From positions 20,543,501 through 20,607,500 of the forward strand of contig NC_053182.1 of assembly GCF_905163445.1 (NCBI RefSeq): a DNA stretch of 64,000 nucleotides, read 5' to 3'. Numbering within the stretch: position 1 is the stretch's first letter; each line of letters opens with the position of its first letter. Shown here piece by piece: positions 55,625 through 64,000 of this stretch. The DNA is from Pararge aegeria. Lineage: Eukaryota; Arthropoda; Insecta; Lepidoptera; Nymphalidae. The notes below the pieces were generated by a model that did no database searches, was not told where the DNA came from, and was given only the letters and a program-made list of their open reading frames with translations. Position numbers and translations under genes: made by a program.

Positions 55625-58600
55625 CTATACAAAGAAGAGAAAAGAAGATCATGATTGTGTTGACGCCACATGGACTCTCAATGAACAGAAGAGTCAAAGT
55701 CAAATATGTATTTAATCAAATAGGCACATAAATGACACTTTTGATGAGTAGGTACAATACATGTAAAATAGCAGAGAGTTGATGGCGATAACTAAATTCG
55801 TCAATTTAAGACTAAAGCTACGAAAGTTCAAAACGCGTTCTGGTCTTAGAATAAGCCCACAACAAACTTAGCCGGGTATTATTTTTTTAAATCACCATCA
55901 CACTTGTCATTAAAAATAATTAGAAGAGCAAACCAGGTTAGAGTAATAATTCACACCCAAGCTTTTTTATGAGTTACTAGCTGACCCTCGCAACTTTTTC
56001 TGCACCAAATTACAGGTCTTAATATCTTAAAAAAACCTAGAATTTTATTCCTAAATTATATATGCCGAATATCTTTATAGAGTCTATATAAAAATATCTA
56101 AATAGATCTATAACTATAAATAAACTAGTATGTATAAATAAGAATATACTGGTGATGAGTCTTATTATGGAGCTTAACGCAACGCCTTTATTTATTTTAC
56201 ATCTTATTACTACGGCAGGGCCACTTACACTAACTAGACAGAACTACATAATGTATTGATAACTGACTATGATATGACAAATGAATGGATAACATTTAAC
56301 ATTATAAAAGACATGATATTAATACTTATAGTGATACTCTGCGAATACTGAAGTAAAAGTCATTCAATATTCTCAGAGTATCTCAACAATTCACGGACCA
56401 AAATAGCGCGTGGAATGATGACAATGAACGCGGTATAGGTGCCAAGCTTCGTGCAACAGTGTTACAGGAAGGGACGACGATAATTTGTTTTTTCGTGGAC
56501 GAAGGTTATTGTCTTTTGGGGCACTTATAAAACACAGTCGGTTAAGAAGATCTGGAGCATCGTCATTTCCTCGTAAGCTTGGGCACATTTATGCTGTAGG
56601 GTTAAAATTATGTTGACTTACCACCAAATCCTTCAGCACACATGTCACAGGCACGGCTAGTCCATCCAGGGCCACAGGCACATTGTCCCGAGCGGGCGTC
56701 GCAAGCCGCTGACAGAGCACCATGGCCGCACGCACACTCGATACACGAACTATTCGCACCGCCTGCCCAGTAACCTTCCTGTAGGGAACCAATTTTGTTG
56801 AATAAACTTCCAAATATTGAATATAGTAAATTGATAATTATGACTAAAGTATCAACATTAATGTCTGGACTTTTATTCACGATACCATGATGCTATCGTG
56901 AAAAAAAATTACTTACTACTAAAAAGTTACTACCCTGTTTACTCAAATCACATATAAATTCTTGTTGATCAGTAAGTGAAACTAAATGAAACTTAACGAC
57001 ATTATGAAAATTAAGCTTAATTTGCCACACTCCGCGAAAAGCATGAGAAACTGTACAGATCATAACAGATCTTCGTCAATGTACCCTCTGTTTTGCTCCG
57101 AAACCGGAGCAACCTCGGGAAATGTTGACTTTACAATGAATAATTGTTATTTTAAAAAAATGGCATATAATTCCGCAAAGTAAAGCCTGCCTCTATCCAA
57201 TACTTAACGACAAATTTTAGGATGAAAATTGTTATACCTACTTTAAGTAATAATGAAAAAGTGAAACGGAAATGTGTTTTCGAAGACGTTTAAGTTTTAT
57301 TTAGTTTTATTTTAGTACAAATATTATGTTTGTTTAAAAATATTTTAATGGTTTTCTATAATTACCACTGCAATCCCTGTTTACTCAAATCACATATAAA
57401 TTCTTGTTATCCAGTGAGAAATGCAACAAAATACAACTTGACTTAATGAAATTGACATTCTAGGACTGAAAATGATTAAATGCTAAATGTGAAATGAAAT
57501 AAAGAATAGGTAACTTTAAAAAAAACCTCTTGGTAACTTACTTGGCACTGATCACAACGTTCTCCTTCAGTATGTGGCGGGCACACGAGGCAGTTTCCGC
57601 TGTCTGCGTGGCAAGGTCCACCGCCACACTCGCAAAGCTTGCAGGATCCACCTAGCGTAGTTGGTGACCCCCAATAGCCCGAGTCACAGCTGTTAAAGAA
57701 CTAAACATTAACAATACTCGTTCAAGTTAAATCATAAAATCACTTTTGATAACTAAGCAGCTTTTTAGTATCGATAAGAAAAACAATTTAGTGATTATGA
57801 ATACAAAATTTTAAATTAGGTGGCCTTTTTTTTTTTTGTTGAGTTTATACGGAACTTTCAGGGATAAAGTTCTCACGATGTTTTTCTTTACCATTAAAGC
57901 AAGTGATATTTTAAGTTCCTTAAATGGCCCATAACTCCGAAAAGTTACAGATGCGTGCCAGGGATCGATATTGGTTACCCCAAAAGGGAGGCCGATGCTC
58001 TAACAACTAGGGTCCTACCGTTGTATAAGACTCTTTACTTTATAATAATTTTGTAGCATATACCTGAAAGAAAATTGCCAAAAATCGCCAGTTAACCACT
58101 GATGTACATTATAAAGAGATGTGGTCCTAAAATGCTACCCTGGCCGAGTATATTCGAAATTTGTTTTAGAATCATTTGAATTAAAAAATAGGTTTAAGAT
58201 ACTGATAACTCTCTAAGCCTCTCAAGGAAGCTGTAGTTGGTACTTACAGTTCGCAGCGGTCACCGGTATAGCCATCCGGACATTGTGTGCACACGAACTC
58301 ATCACCTTCAGCTGACGCGAGAGCGCAGTTCGGACTGAAGTTGTTGGAAGCCTCGTACAGCGGGCATGCGCAGGGCTTGCAAGCACCCTGAGGACAATAT
58401 ATATATAAAGTTTCTTATCTGAAAGCAAGTTCTCGAGTTGTGACGACTTTAGCACATCACCATGACATCAACTCAGTGCTGGCTCACTACAGAGCCCCGG
58501 TCTCCTCCCACAATGAGGACGGGTTAAGGCCGTATTCCACTTTGGTGGACTCCACACACTTTAAAGAACTTTATGTAAAACTTTGAGGCAGGTTCCTTAC

Positions 58601-61600
58601 CATGTAGTCCTAAAACGTTATAGCAAGTGATATTTAATTGCCTAAACACCATATAGCTCAAAGGTAGAAGTAAGAGTTACAATTACAACGCGATTGCAAC
58701 AGGATTGGATTGCACGAGCTCCACCGATACAACGTGTGAATAAAAACCGAAATAATAATTCACAGGCTTGACATTATGTACTGTCTCGGAGACTTAACTG
58801 TGAAGCCGAAACGCTAATAGTTTTTAAGTAAACAACCGCCATAATTTTTACTGAAAGAAATCGGATACAGCCCTAAAATTACATGCAAAATTAAAATCAT
58901 GTGACTGTCGCTTTATTAGGTACGCATCGCGTAGCGTAAGTACTATGCGCGTTACGGACTCTTATCTGCAATAGGGTTGTCATAAGTAAACACTTAGATT
59001 GTTTTAAATTAGTTTGTATGGAAAAATAAATATCCTTGTTTTGATATAATATATGTACACGGTGATTCCTTATGAAATATATTTATGCACCCTTCAACAG
59101 TATTTCGTAATTTGGTAACACGTTGTATAAGTTGACTAAGTCAGCTTCTTATACACTTATAGACCGGTTAGAAGAATAGTGGCCTACTAACGTCCAACTG
59201 CAGGGCCACAGGGCTATTCCACTGTTACAGGGAGATAGCTTTAGAACGCCAGAACGCTACTCCAATAACGCTACGATTATAATAAAATGTTTTTACCTGT
59301 ACTGGATTTCCATAGTGTCCCGGCAGACATCTTTCACAGTGTGGCCCCGTAGTATTGTGCTGACACGTTCCACATGGCCCATCCACTGAATGAAAATGAT
59401 AAATCTTTTGCATACAATGTTTACAAGTTAGTTACAATACATAAATTATAACCTAGGTGTAAGGACAAAATTAGCGTGGCAATTTAAAATCAGTTTTGGT
59501 AATAATAATATACTTGATAATGCTACTACTTGTATTTGTCGTTTCTTGAATATTTGATTATGATATACTAGATATATAAACAATAAATCACTCAATATAT
59601 AAACTTAAAACACGTAAATCCCTCCGTGAAAAATTTAAAGAAATAGGTATGCTTACAGTAGCCTCACAACATGTTTATAACAATATAGTATTTGTAAGAA
59701 AACATATTAGTATATATAAACAAAAAGTGGATATAAACAGTCGACTTACTACAAAAGGTCATAGATTAGTAACATCTGCATGTCTTCTGCGAAAGGTACA
59801 GAAGTCATTTGTGGGATTGAGTATACGCTTTTATAATATGATTCCTAAGGTAATTTTGGACCTACCAATGCATAAGTTTAAACAATGTGTTAAAAACATT
59901 TAATAAATTGTGGCTGCTATACGATTGATGAATTTGTTAACGACAAGGCTGCTTGGAAGCAGCCTCCGCTCTCATTTCTCACAAGATAGAACATTTATTA
60001 TATTTATTTTTTTGCGTAGTAAAGTGTAAAATTATGTTGAATAAGCGGGTGAAAAAGAGGAGAGAGGAGGTGTTAGAGTCACTACAAACAGACTGACTTG
60101 ACGTTTCAAATGTGCTTAATAAACTGGACCTACTTGAAATAAGTTTTGAATTTGAATTTGATACTCTGTGGCAGAATTTTATAATACAGCAGATATCAGT
60201 GGCGTGCATAGAGGATATGCAGATGATATAAAATAAAGATAATTTCATGTAAGAGTTATAAAAAGCCTATCCATAAGTATTTATAGCTCGTACAGGAAAT
60301 TTCCTTCGTTTTATATCATCGGCATTTGCATACCCTCTATGCACGCCACTGAGCCATAGGCTGTAATAGACCACTGATGGACTTAAGGCTTCTATAATCG
60401 GGAGAGTTTGCCCAAAATCATCACGCTAGGCCAACTGGTTGATAATCGTAGTCTTCTACTACGGACGCTGCTGTCCGTACTCGGTTATATTCCTTTAGTC
60501 CCCTCGTACGACCCCGAAGAGAAAATACAGGTTGGTGACAACTGTATTCTGATCAGCCGTCACCACACTGTACTTATAAATAATAGAGTTTTATAGTAGT
60601 TAATAGTGTCGCAAGAAACGCGTTTTCTGTAGTCTTAAGCGAATGCTATTTCTTATCCATGGTGCGTTCAAAATTATTTAATTAAGATTAGTTATCGGCA
60701 TTGAGTTAAACTATAATTTCATATACAATAAACTGCTTATTTGAATTCAGTCAAATCTATAAATATATAAATGAATTGGTGTTTGTTAGTCTTACTTAAA
60801 CTCGAGAATGGCTCGATTTGGCCAATTTACGTCTTGAAATATTCGTCGAAGTGTCGGGAAAGTTTAAACGGTGTCAAAAATACTAATAGATATGATTCTT
60901 CTGTACGTGTGTATGTCATCTAGCTCCGCCTAAATAGCAGGATTTTGGTGAAATTTTGTGGGTAATTTAAGATTAGTTTGAGGACAGATTTGGACCCGGT
61001 GGACAGCGGGTCTACTTTACCGGGCCGGGTCCGTAAGGTATAAAAACACGTATGTCGTGATCTCCGGCCCACCTGCCTCGCAGCGCGCGTGCAGGTTGCA
61101 GGCGCACGGCACGCACTCGAACGCCGGCGTGCTCCCCGGCGCACGCAGCAACCTCACGTGCGTCCACGAGCACGCCGTGCATTGGCCACCGACGTATCCC
61201 GCGGGGCACGTGCAGATTTCACGGCTATTGCTTGGGGCACCCGTTAGTTGTACGCTGTCTAATCGTACCTGTTTATAAGGAAAAATAGGTGTTAGACTTC
61301 ATTTGGAGTTTTCTGTGTAGATTAAAAACCATTAACAGGCTCCGTAAATGTTATCTGCAGATTGTAGACCTAACTTATAAAATACTGATTTGTGTTCATA
61401 AGCTATGTGAGTCAAAATTAGTTGGGAATTCTCATACAACAAAAACGTTTCGTTCCTCTACAATTAGGGCATTGTCTATGATCTCATCTGATAGGTGATG
61501 ATGCTATCTGAGATACTAGCGGGCTAACCTGTTATCGTTTAACGCTGAATTGCTTGGCGGCACGTCTTTGTGGGTAGGGCGGCATCTAGCCACGGCCGAA

Positions 61601-63927
61601 GCCTCCCAGATCGAATCCGGGACATCTCGATATAAGACCACAACACGCACCACTGCGCCAGTAACGTGTTGTGTTTTACTTGTAAACTTACAGTACAGAC
61701 ACTAAACATGCCAACCTTTGAATGCTTACACATTTGAACATTTTTCGTTTGAAAACATTAAGCAAAAACTTGAAAACAAAAAAACAAACATATAAACAGA
61801 AACTAAAAGTTTGATAAAATTTACTTCAATTGTCTTCAATTTTCTATTCCGAAGTCTCTGCAATATTTCATTTTTGTAATTTTGGTAACTTTGTTTTAAT
61901 TTTGCATGTCGAGACAATAACTAAAATATGTTAATTTATGTATCTAAGTAATGAGATAAAGTTATTTAGGTAGTCAACCTATCTGATGTGTGAAACTTAA
62001 CTGTATCAGTAGAACACAAAAGTGAAGTCAAACCATTCACTAACCTCGTCCTGATCAAAATGGAAGTGTGCACGTATCATGATAGCCTTTAAGTTGCTGA
62101 GTACATCTAGAAGCCGTGCTCGGGAAACGAACTCGGAACCGGAGTACCAGCTGCCTTCCACCAGCGGTGCCTTGAGTTCCATCGACCCCGGAGTCTCGTA
62201 GCTTGTGTTGCCGAACGATACTCTGGTGCCATCTGAAAATTGATATAAACCAATTAGATTCTTTAAGAAATTGATTTTTGAAGTTATACTTCTTTTGGCG
62301 CATTGGGAAAAAAATTATGAGAGTAAATTTTTACGATGCGCATGCACACCGTCACATAAAAACGACACCCTGAAGTTAGATCAATTCAATTCAATTCTTG
62401 TTAACGACTGAAGTTAGCTATAGTCAACATTTTAGTTTGACTTTAAATAGGTTTGTCAGTGTACACTTTCAATTGTCAAAGTCTGCGGGCTCATTCCGGT
62501 GATTTAATTGATTCAATTGTACAAAAATCTCAAATTTAAATGTTCACTGAAACTTGGTTGTTCGATAATTATAATTATTATTAATTTAAACCATATCTTG
62601 TAATATATCTTTATACAAGATCTGGTGTACTTTATATCTTTATTCTCTGAAGTTTACTGCAAAGTTTAGGTTCTCACCATTAGCCACAAGAACGTAATCC
62701 GGCATTAGTGTAGCGCTGCCTCCGGAATCTCCTCTCGCCACTGCCCACGTGATCAGTGCGATCAACTCTCCGCCGTACGCTTCTGTCCTTTCCCCGTTGT
62801 ATGCTGTGCTCATAAAGTAAAACGACTCCCAGCCTTCCACCTGAAATTACATTAACCAGCTATAGAAAAATCTTGTTTAAAATGCAGTAATTAATTTATC
62901 GCTGAGATTGTGAATTTGTCACATAGGTGCTCTAAATCCAAAAAAGGTTAGATTTTGATATTTAACCTACACAAAAGTATTTCGGTATTTCTTCGTTAAG
63001 TGTTTAAGAGAGAATTTACAGTGTTTGACCGAAAGTTATCAAAAAAACAGAGACAAGATTTGAATAGACCTGTATAAAGAACTTACTAATAACGTAATAA
63101 TTACAAACCTCGTAGCTGACAAGAAAGGGTTTTCCATGTTCATCGACGGATGGTTCAACCGTCTCCAAGGTTCCATTGTCACTGATGAGCCAAGCGTCTC
63201 CCAGTGGCAGAGATATCTGTCCACCAACAGAATAATACGTAATAGTTAATTAAATTATATTTTGTACAATAATAAGAACAAAACTGGAGTGAATCGTTTG
63301 AAGATCACTTTTTTTGCCGTAGTAGCAATAAAGTAGTATATTTAATAATTCATATCAATTCAATGAATTAACTTAGCAAGTTACTTGCTACTAATAATAA
63401 TGATTCCCTACTGTATGCGTGCTTAATGGTTTAGTTTGCAGATGTTAAAAATTGAGGTGATAGCTGTGTAGAATCAATTATTCAAGCAAAGAAACACACA
63501 TAGTGAGGAAACTTGCATGCCTGAGAGTTCTCCATTACGTTTTCAACGGCTTGTTATGTAATGGATTACGACCTTAAACCCTTATCATTCTAACAGGAGA
63601 CCTGTAGTGGGCCGGTAATGGCTTGGCGATGATTGCAGAACCAAGAGCTATAGCTGATGTAATTAATTAACTTGTGGGATCAGTTCAGCCAGTAAATAAA
63701 AATAAATAAATGGGCACAGGCATGACGTGTTCGCCTCAGGTTATTTCGTATATCTTTTGATCAGTTACGGTGACAATCATACTCACGTCGTCTCCAGATT
63801 CAGGGTTGGCAACACAGTGAGATGCGACGTGAGAGCAGTAGCACGGCCGGCATCCCTCGCGTAGATCTGAACTGAGGCCGAAGTGTCCCGACGCGCACAC
63901 GTCGCATCTCTCGCCTATCACATTTGC
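55463..63927 (-). CDS. Laminin alpha-type extracellular matrix protein, internal part (10 exons)
   Basis: Ten exons with GT/AG borders join without breaking frame, at 63927-63787, 63216-63109, 62840-62678, 62232-62045, 61268-61073, 59385-59297, 58387-58248, 57689-57542, 56778-56622 and 55624-55463, giving about 497 residues. The product is a piece of a secreted basement-membrane chain: the end of an LE module, an L4/LamB globule of about 180 residues, then five cysteine-rich LE modules with the usual eight-cysteine spacing. L4 followed by LE modules, the C-P-C-P style second module containing SNNFSPNC, and a R-L-L-R-x-P-G stretch before CVPC resemble laminin alpha chains. Perlecan has the same domain pair and is not excluded. 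No signal peptide, coiled coil or LG domains are seen here, so both ends are missing. Laminin alpha chains assemble with beta and gamma chains and bind cell-surface receptors; that is family knowledge. The family call is firm, the exact orthologue is not. Confidence 0.85.
55692..55985 (+). repeat. Dispersed repeat family D in a matrix-protein intron
   Basis: CAAATATGTATTTAATCAAA, AGTTGATGGCGATAACTAAA, AAGCTACGAAAGTTCAAAAC and AACCAGGTTAGAGTAATAAT. It lies 70 bases from exon j. Confidence 0.75.
56622..56778 (-). CDS. Matrix-protein exon i: LE module
   Basis: This exon has 157 bases, acceptor CTACAG and donor GTAAGT, ending in phase 1. It begins EGYWAGGANSSCIECACG and ends CDMCAEGFG. The intron between exons h and i holds a 34-base direct duplication and a short hairpin. 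Confidence 0.85.
56876..56902. repeat. Perfect 9-bp hairpin in intron
   Basis: TTCACGATA and TATCGTGAA around CCATGATGC. Confidence 0.8.
56933..57408. repeat. 34-bp direct duplication within one intron
   Basis: CCCTGTTTACTCAAATCACA and the next 14 bases occur identically at 56933-56966 and 57375-57408, with weaker similarity beyond. Confidence 0.85.
57542..57689 (-). CDS. Matrix-protein exon h: LE module
   Basis: This exon has 148 bases, acceptor TAACAG and donor GTAAGT, ending in phase 0. It begins CDSGYWGSPTTLGGSCKLC and ends EGERCDQCQ. It closes the previous LE and supplies most of the next one, with regular eight-cysteine spacing. Confidence 0.85.
57838..58015 (-). repeat. SINE family B fragment in intron
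   Basis: TCACGATGTTTTTCTTTACC, AAGCAAGTGATATTTTAAGT and GATGCGTGCCAGGGATCGAT. Confidence 0.6.
58248..58387 (-). CDS. Matrix-protein exon g: LE module of the CACPL type
   Basis: This exon has 140 bases, acceptor CCTCAG and donor GTAAGT, ending in phase 2. It starts GACKPCACPLYEASNNFSPN and ends CPDGYTGDRCEL. This variant LE, with a longer first loop and N-F-S-P before a cysteine, is characteristic of the module that follows L4 in laminin alpha chains and in perlecan. Confidence 0.85.
58465..58680 (-). repeat. SINE family B copy in intron
   Basis: GAGCCCCGGTCTCCTCCCAC, GGTTAAGGCCGTATTCCACT and AGCAAGTGATATTTAATTGC. Confidence 0.65.
58720..59140 (+). repeat. Dispersed repeat shared with 33295-33450, interrupted
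   Basis: AACCGAAATAATAATTCACAGG and CCTTATGAAATATATTTATGC...GGTAACACGTTGTA match the 33.3 kb copy but are about 300 bases apart here. Confidence 0.5.
59297..59385 (-). CDS. Matrix-protein exon f: LE module second half
   Basis: This exon has 89 bases, acceptor ATTCAG and donor GTAAAA, ending in phase 0. It encodes VDGPCGTCQHNTTGPHCERC and then LPGHYGNPVQ, the second half of the LE module begun in exon e, with all expected cysteines. Confidence 0.85.
59590..59960 (+). mobile_element. LINE C-terminal fragment in intron
   Basis: One frame: LTVASQHVYNNIVFVRKHIS, KQKVDINSRLTTKGHRLVTS, KVQKSFVGLSIRFYNMIPKV, LDLPMHKFKQCVKNI, a stop. F-x-x-x-x-x-R-F-Y-N-x-I-P and L-P-x-x-K-F-K are the conserved end of a common insect LINE. 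It is on the strand opposite to the host gene. Confidence 0.75.
60040..60165 (-). repeat. Dispersed repeat family E, reverse copy
   Basis: ACTACAAACAGACTGACTTG, CGTTTCAAATGTGC and AACTGGACCTACTTGAAATAAG. Confidence 0.6.
60197..60351. mobile_element. MITE with long terminal inverted repeats
   Basis: It starts CAGTGGCGTGCATAGAGG and ends CCTCTATGCACGCCACTG. Similarity continues about 40 bases inward (GATGATATAAAA / TTTTATATCATC), so most of its 155 bases can fold. It has no coding capacity. The CAGTGGCG end resembles hAT-type MITEs, but I do not see a clean 8-base target duplication. Confidence 0.75.
61073..61268 (-). CDS. Matrix-protein exon e: end of L4 and start of next LE
   Basis: This exon has 196 bases, acceptor AAACAG and donor GTGGGC, ending in phase 1. 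It reads VRLDSVQL, then EICTCPAGYVGGQC, the half LE module that closes every L4 insertion. RLLRAPGSTPAFECVPC precedes the next module, CACNLHARCEA. The exon is GC-rich compared with its introns. Confidence 0.85.
61510..61680 (-). repeat. SINE family C with tRNA-like head, in intron
   Basis: GCTTGGCGGCACGTCTTTGT, GGCCGAAGCCTCCCAGATCG, AATCCGGGACATCTCG and CACCACTGCGCCAGTA. It has head and body but lacks the 3' part. Confidence 0.65.
62045..62232 (-). CDS. Matrix-protein exon d: L4 domain second half
   Basis: This exon has 188 bases, acceptor TTTCAG and donor GTTAGT, ending in phase 0. It includes the segment SRARLLDVLSNLKAIMIRAH, the hydrophobic helix followed by a strand seen late in laminin IV domains, and ends HFHFDQDE. 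Confidence 0.85.
62678..62840 (-). CDS. Matrix-protein exon c: L4 domain core
   Basis: This exon has 163 bases, starting in phase 0 after TTTCAG and ending in phase 1 before GTGAGA. The stretch FYFMSTAYNGERTEAYGGEL carries the aromatic-rich segment and the conserved A-Y-G-G-x-L motif of L4 domains. The last partial codon is completed by exon d to give aspartate. Confidence 0.85.
63109..63216 (-). CDS. Matrix-protein exon b: start of L4 (LamB) domain
   Basis: This exon has 36 codons, phase 0 at both ends, acceptor GGACAG and donor GTTTGT. It begins ISLPLGDAWLISDNG and ends FLVSYE. The tryptophan soon after the start fits the opening beta strands of laminin IV domains. It joins in phase with exons a and c. 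Confidence 0.8.
63490..63640 (+). repeat. SINE family B, truncated, in intron
   Basis: CACATAGTGAGGAAACTTGC, GGATTACGACCTTAAACCC and CCTGTAGTGGGCCGGTAATG. Confidence 0.65.
63787..63927 (-). CDS. Matrix-protein exon a: LE module leading into the L4 domain
   Basis: This exon has 47 codons, phase 0 at both ends, acceptor TTGCAG and donor GTGAGT. It begins ANVIGERCDVC and ends CVANPESGDD. The C-Y-C after GCRP is the form typically found where an LE module is interrupted by an L4 domain. The window ends 73 bases upstream, so the preceding exon is not visible. Confidence 0.85.
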
Positions 63928-64000
63928 CTGCAATTCCAGATCGGTTCTTAGAAGCAGACATTAACATCAGGTCACAATTTGAAATTAATATCGGTTGATG

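Noticed and set aside
57838..58015. Additional exon between matrix-protein exons g and h
   Set aside because: The sequence is a SINE B fragment, and exons g and h join in phase without it.

Overview
The window looks like lepidopteran (moth or butterfly) nuclear DNA. It is AT-rich and intron-rich, with no operons or ribosome-binding sites, and it is crowded with tRNA-derived SINEs, RTE-like and other LINE fragments, Helitron-like non-autonomous elements and one hAT DNA transposon. A butterfly is my inference from the look of the SINEs; the species cannot be fixed by reading.

The one gene that can be followed with confidence is on the minus strand at the right end. Ten exons between 63927 and 55463 join in phase and encode about 497 residues of a large secreted basement-membrane protein. 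In order these are the end of a laminin-type EGF (LE) module, a laminin IV (L4/LamB) domain spread over four exons, and about five further LE modules. This is the middle of a laminin alpha-type chain; perlecan is the main alternative. The upstream exons lie outside the window, and I could not find the downstream exons. Its introns carry SINEs, a LINE tail, a MITE and a local 34-bp duplication.

The left 55 kb is gene-poor. The clearest feature is a hAT element at 7535-11661 with 15-bp inverted repeats, a perfect 8-bp target duplication (ATTGTAGT) and subterminal arrays of a GTCTTG-type hexamer. Its two-exon BED-finger transposase runs on the minus strand and is broken near the C terminus. Other items are a 40-bp x 11 minisatellite (21401-21840), an 87-bp x 5 tandem repeat that stays open in one frame (45667-46101), several fold-back sequences, and remnants of at least four LINE types. 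Three weaker coding candidates deserve follow-up: an 83-residue secreted, cysteine-containing polypeptide with a TATA-like box (37808-37557, minus), an acidic C-terminal exon (16899-17050, plus), and a chemosensory-protein-like C-terminal remnant (50024-50215, plus).

The left part may be a very long intron, intergenic DNA, or the 3' half of the matrix-protein gene in short exons that cannot be seen by eye. Repeat limits outside the hAT element and the tandem arrays are approximate.
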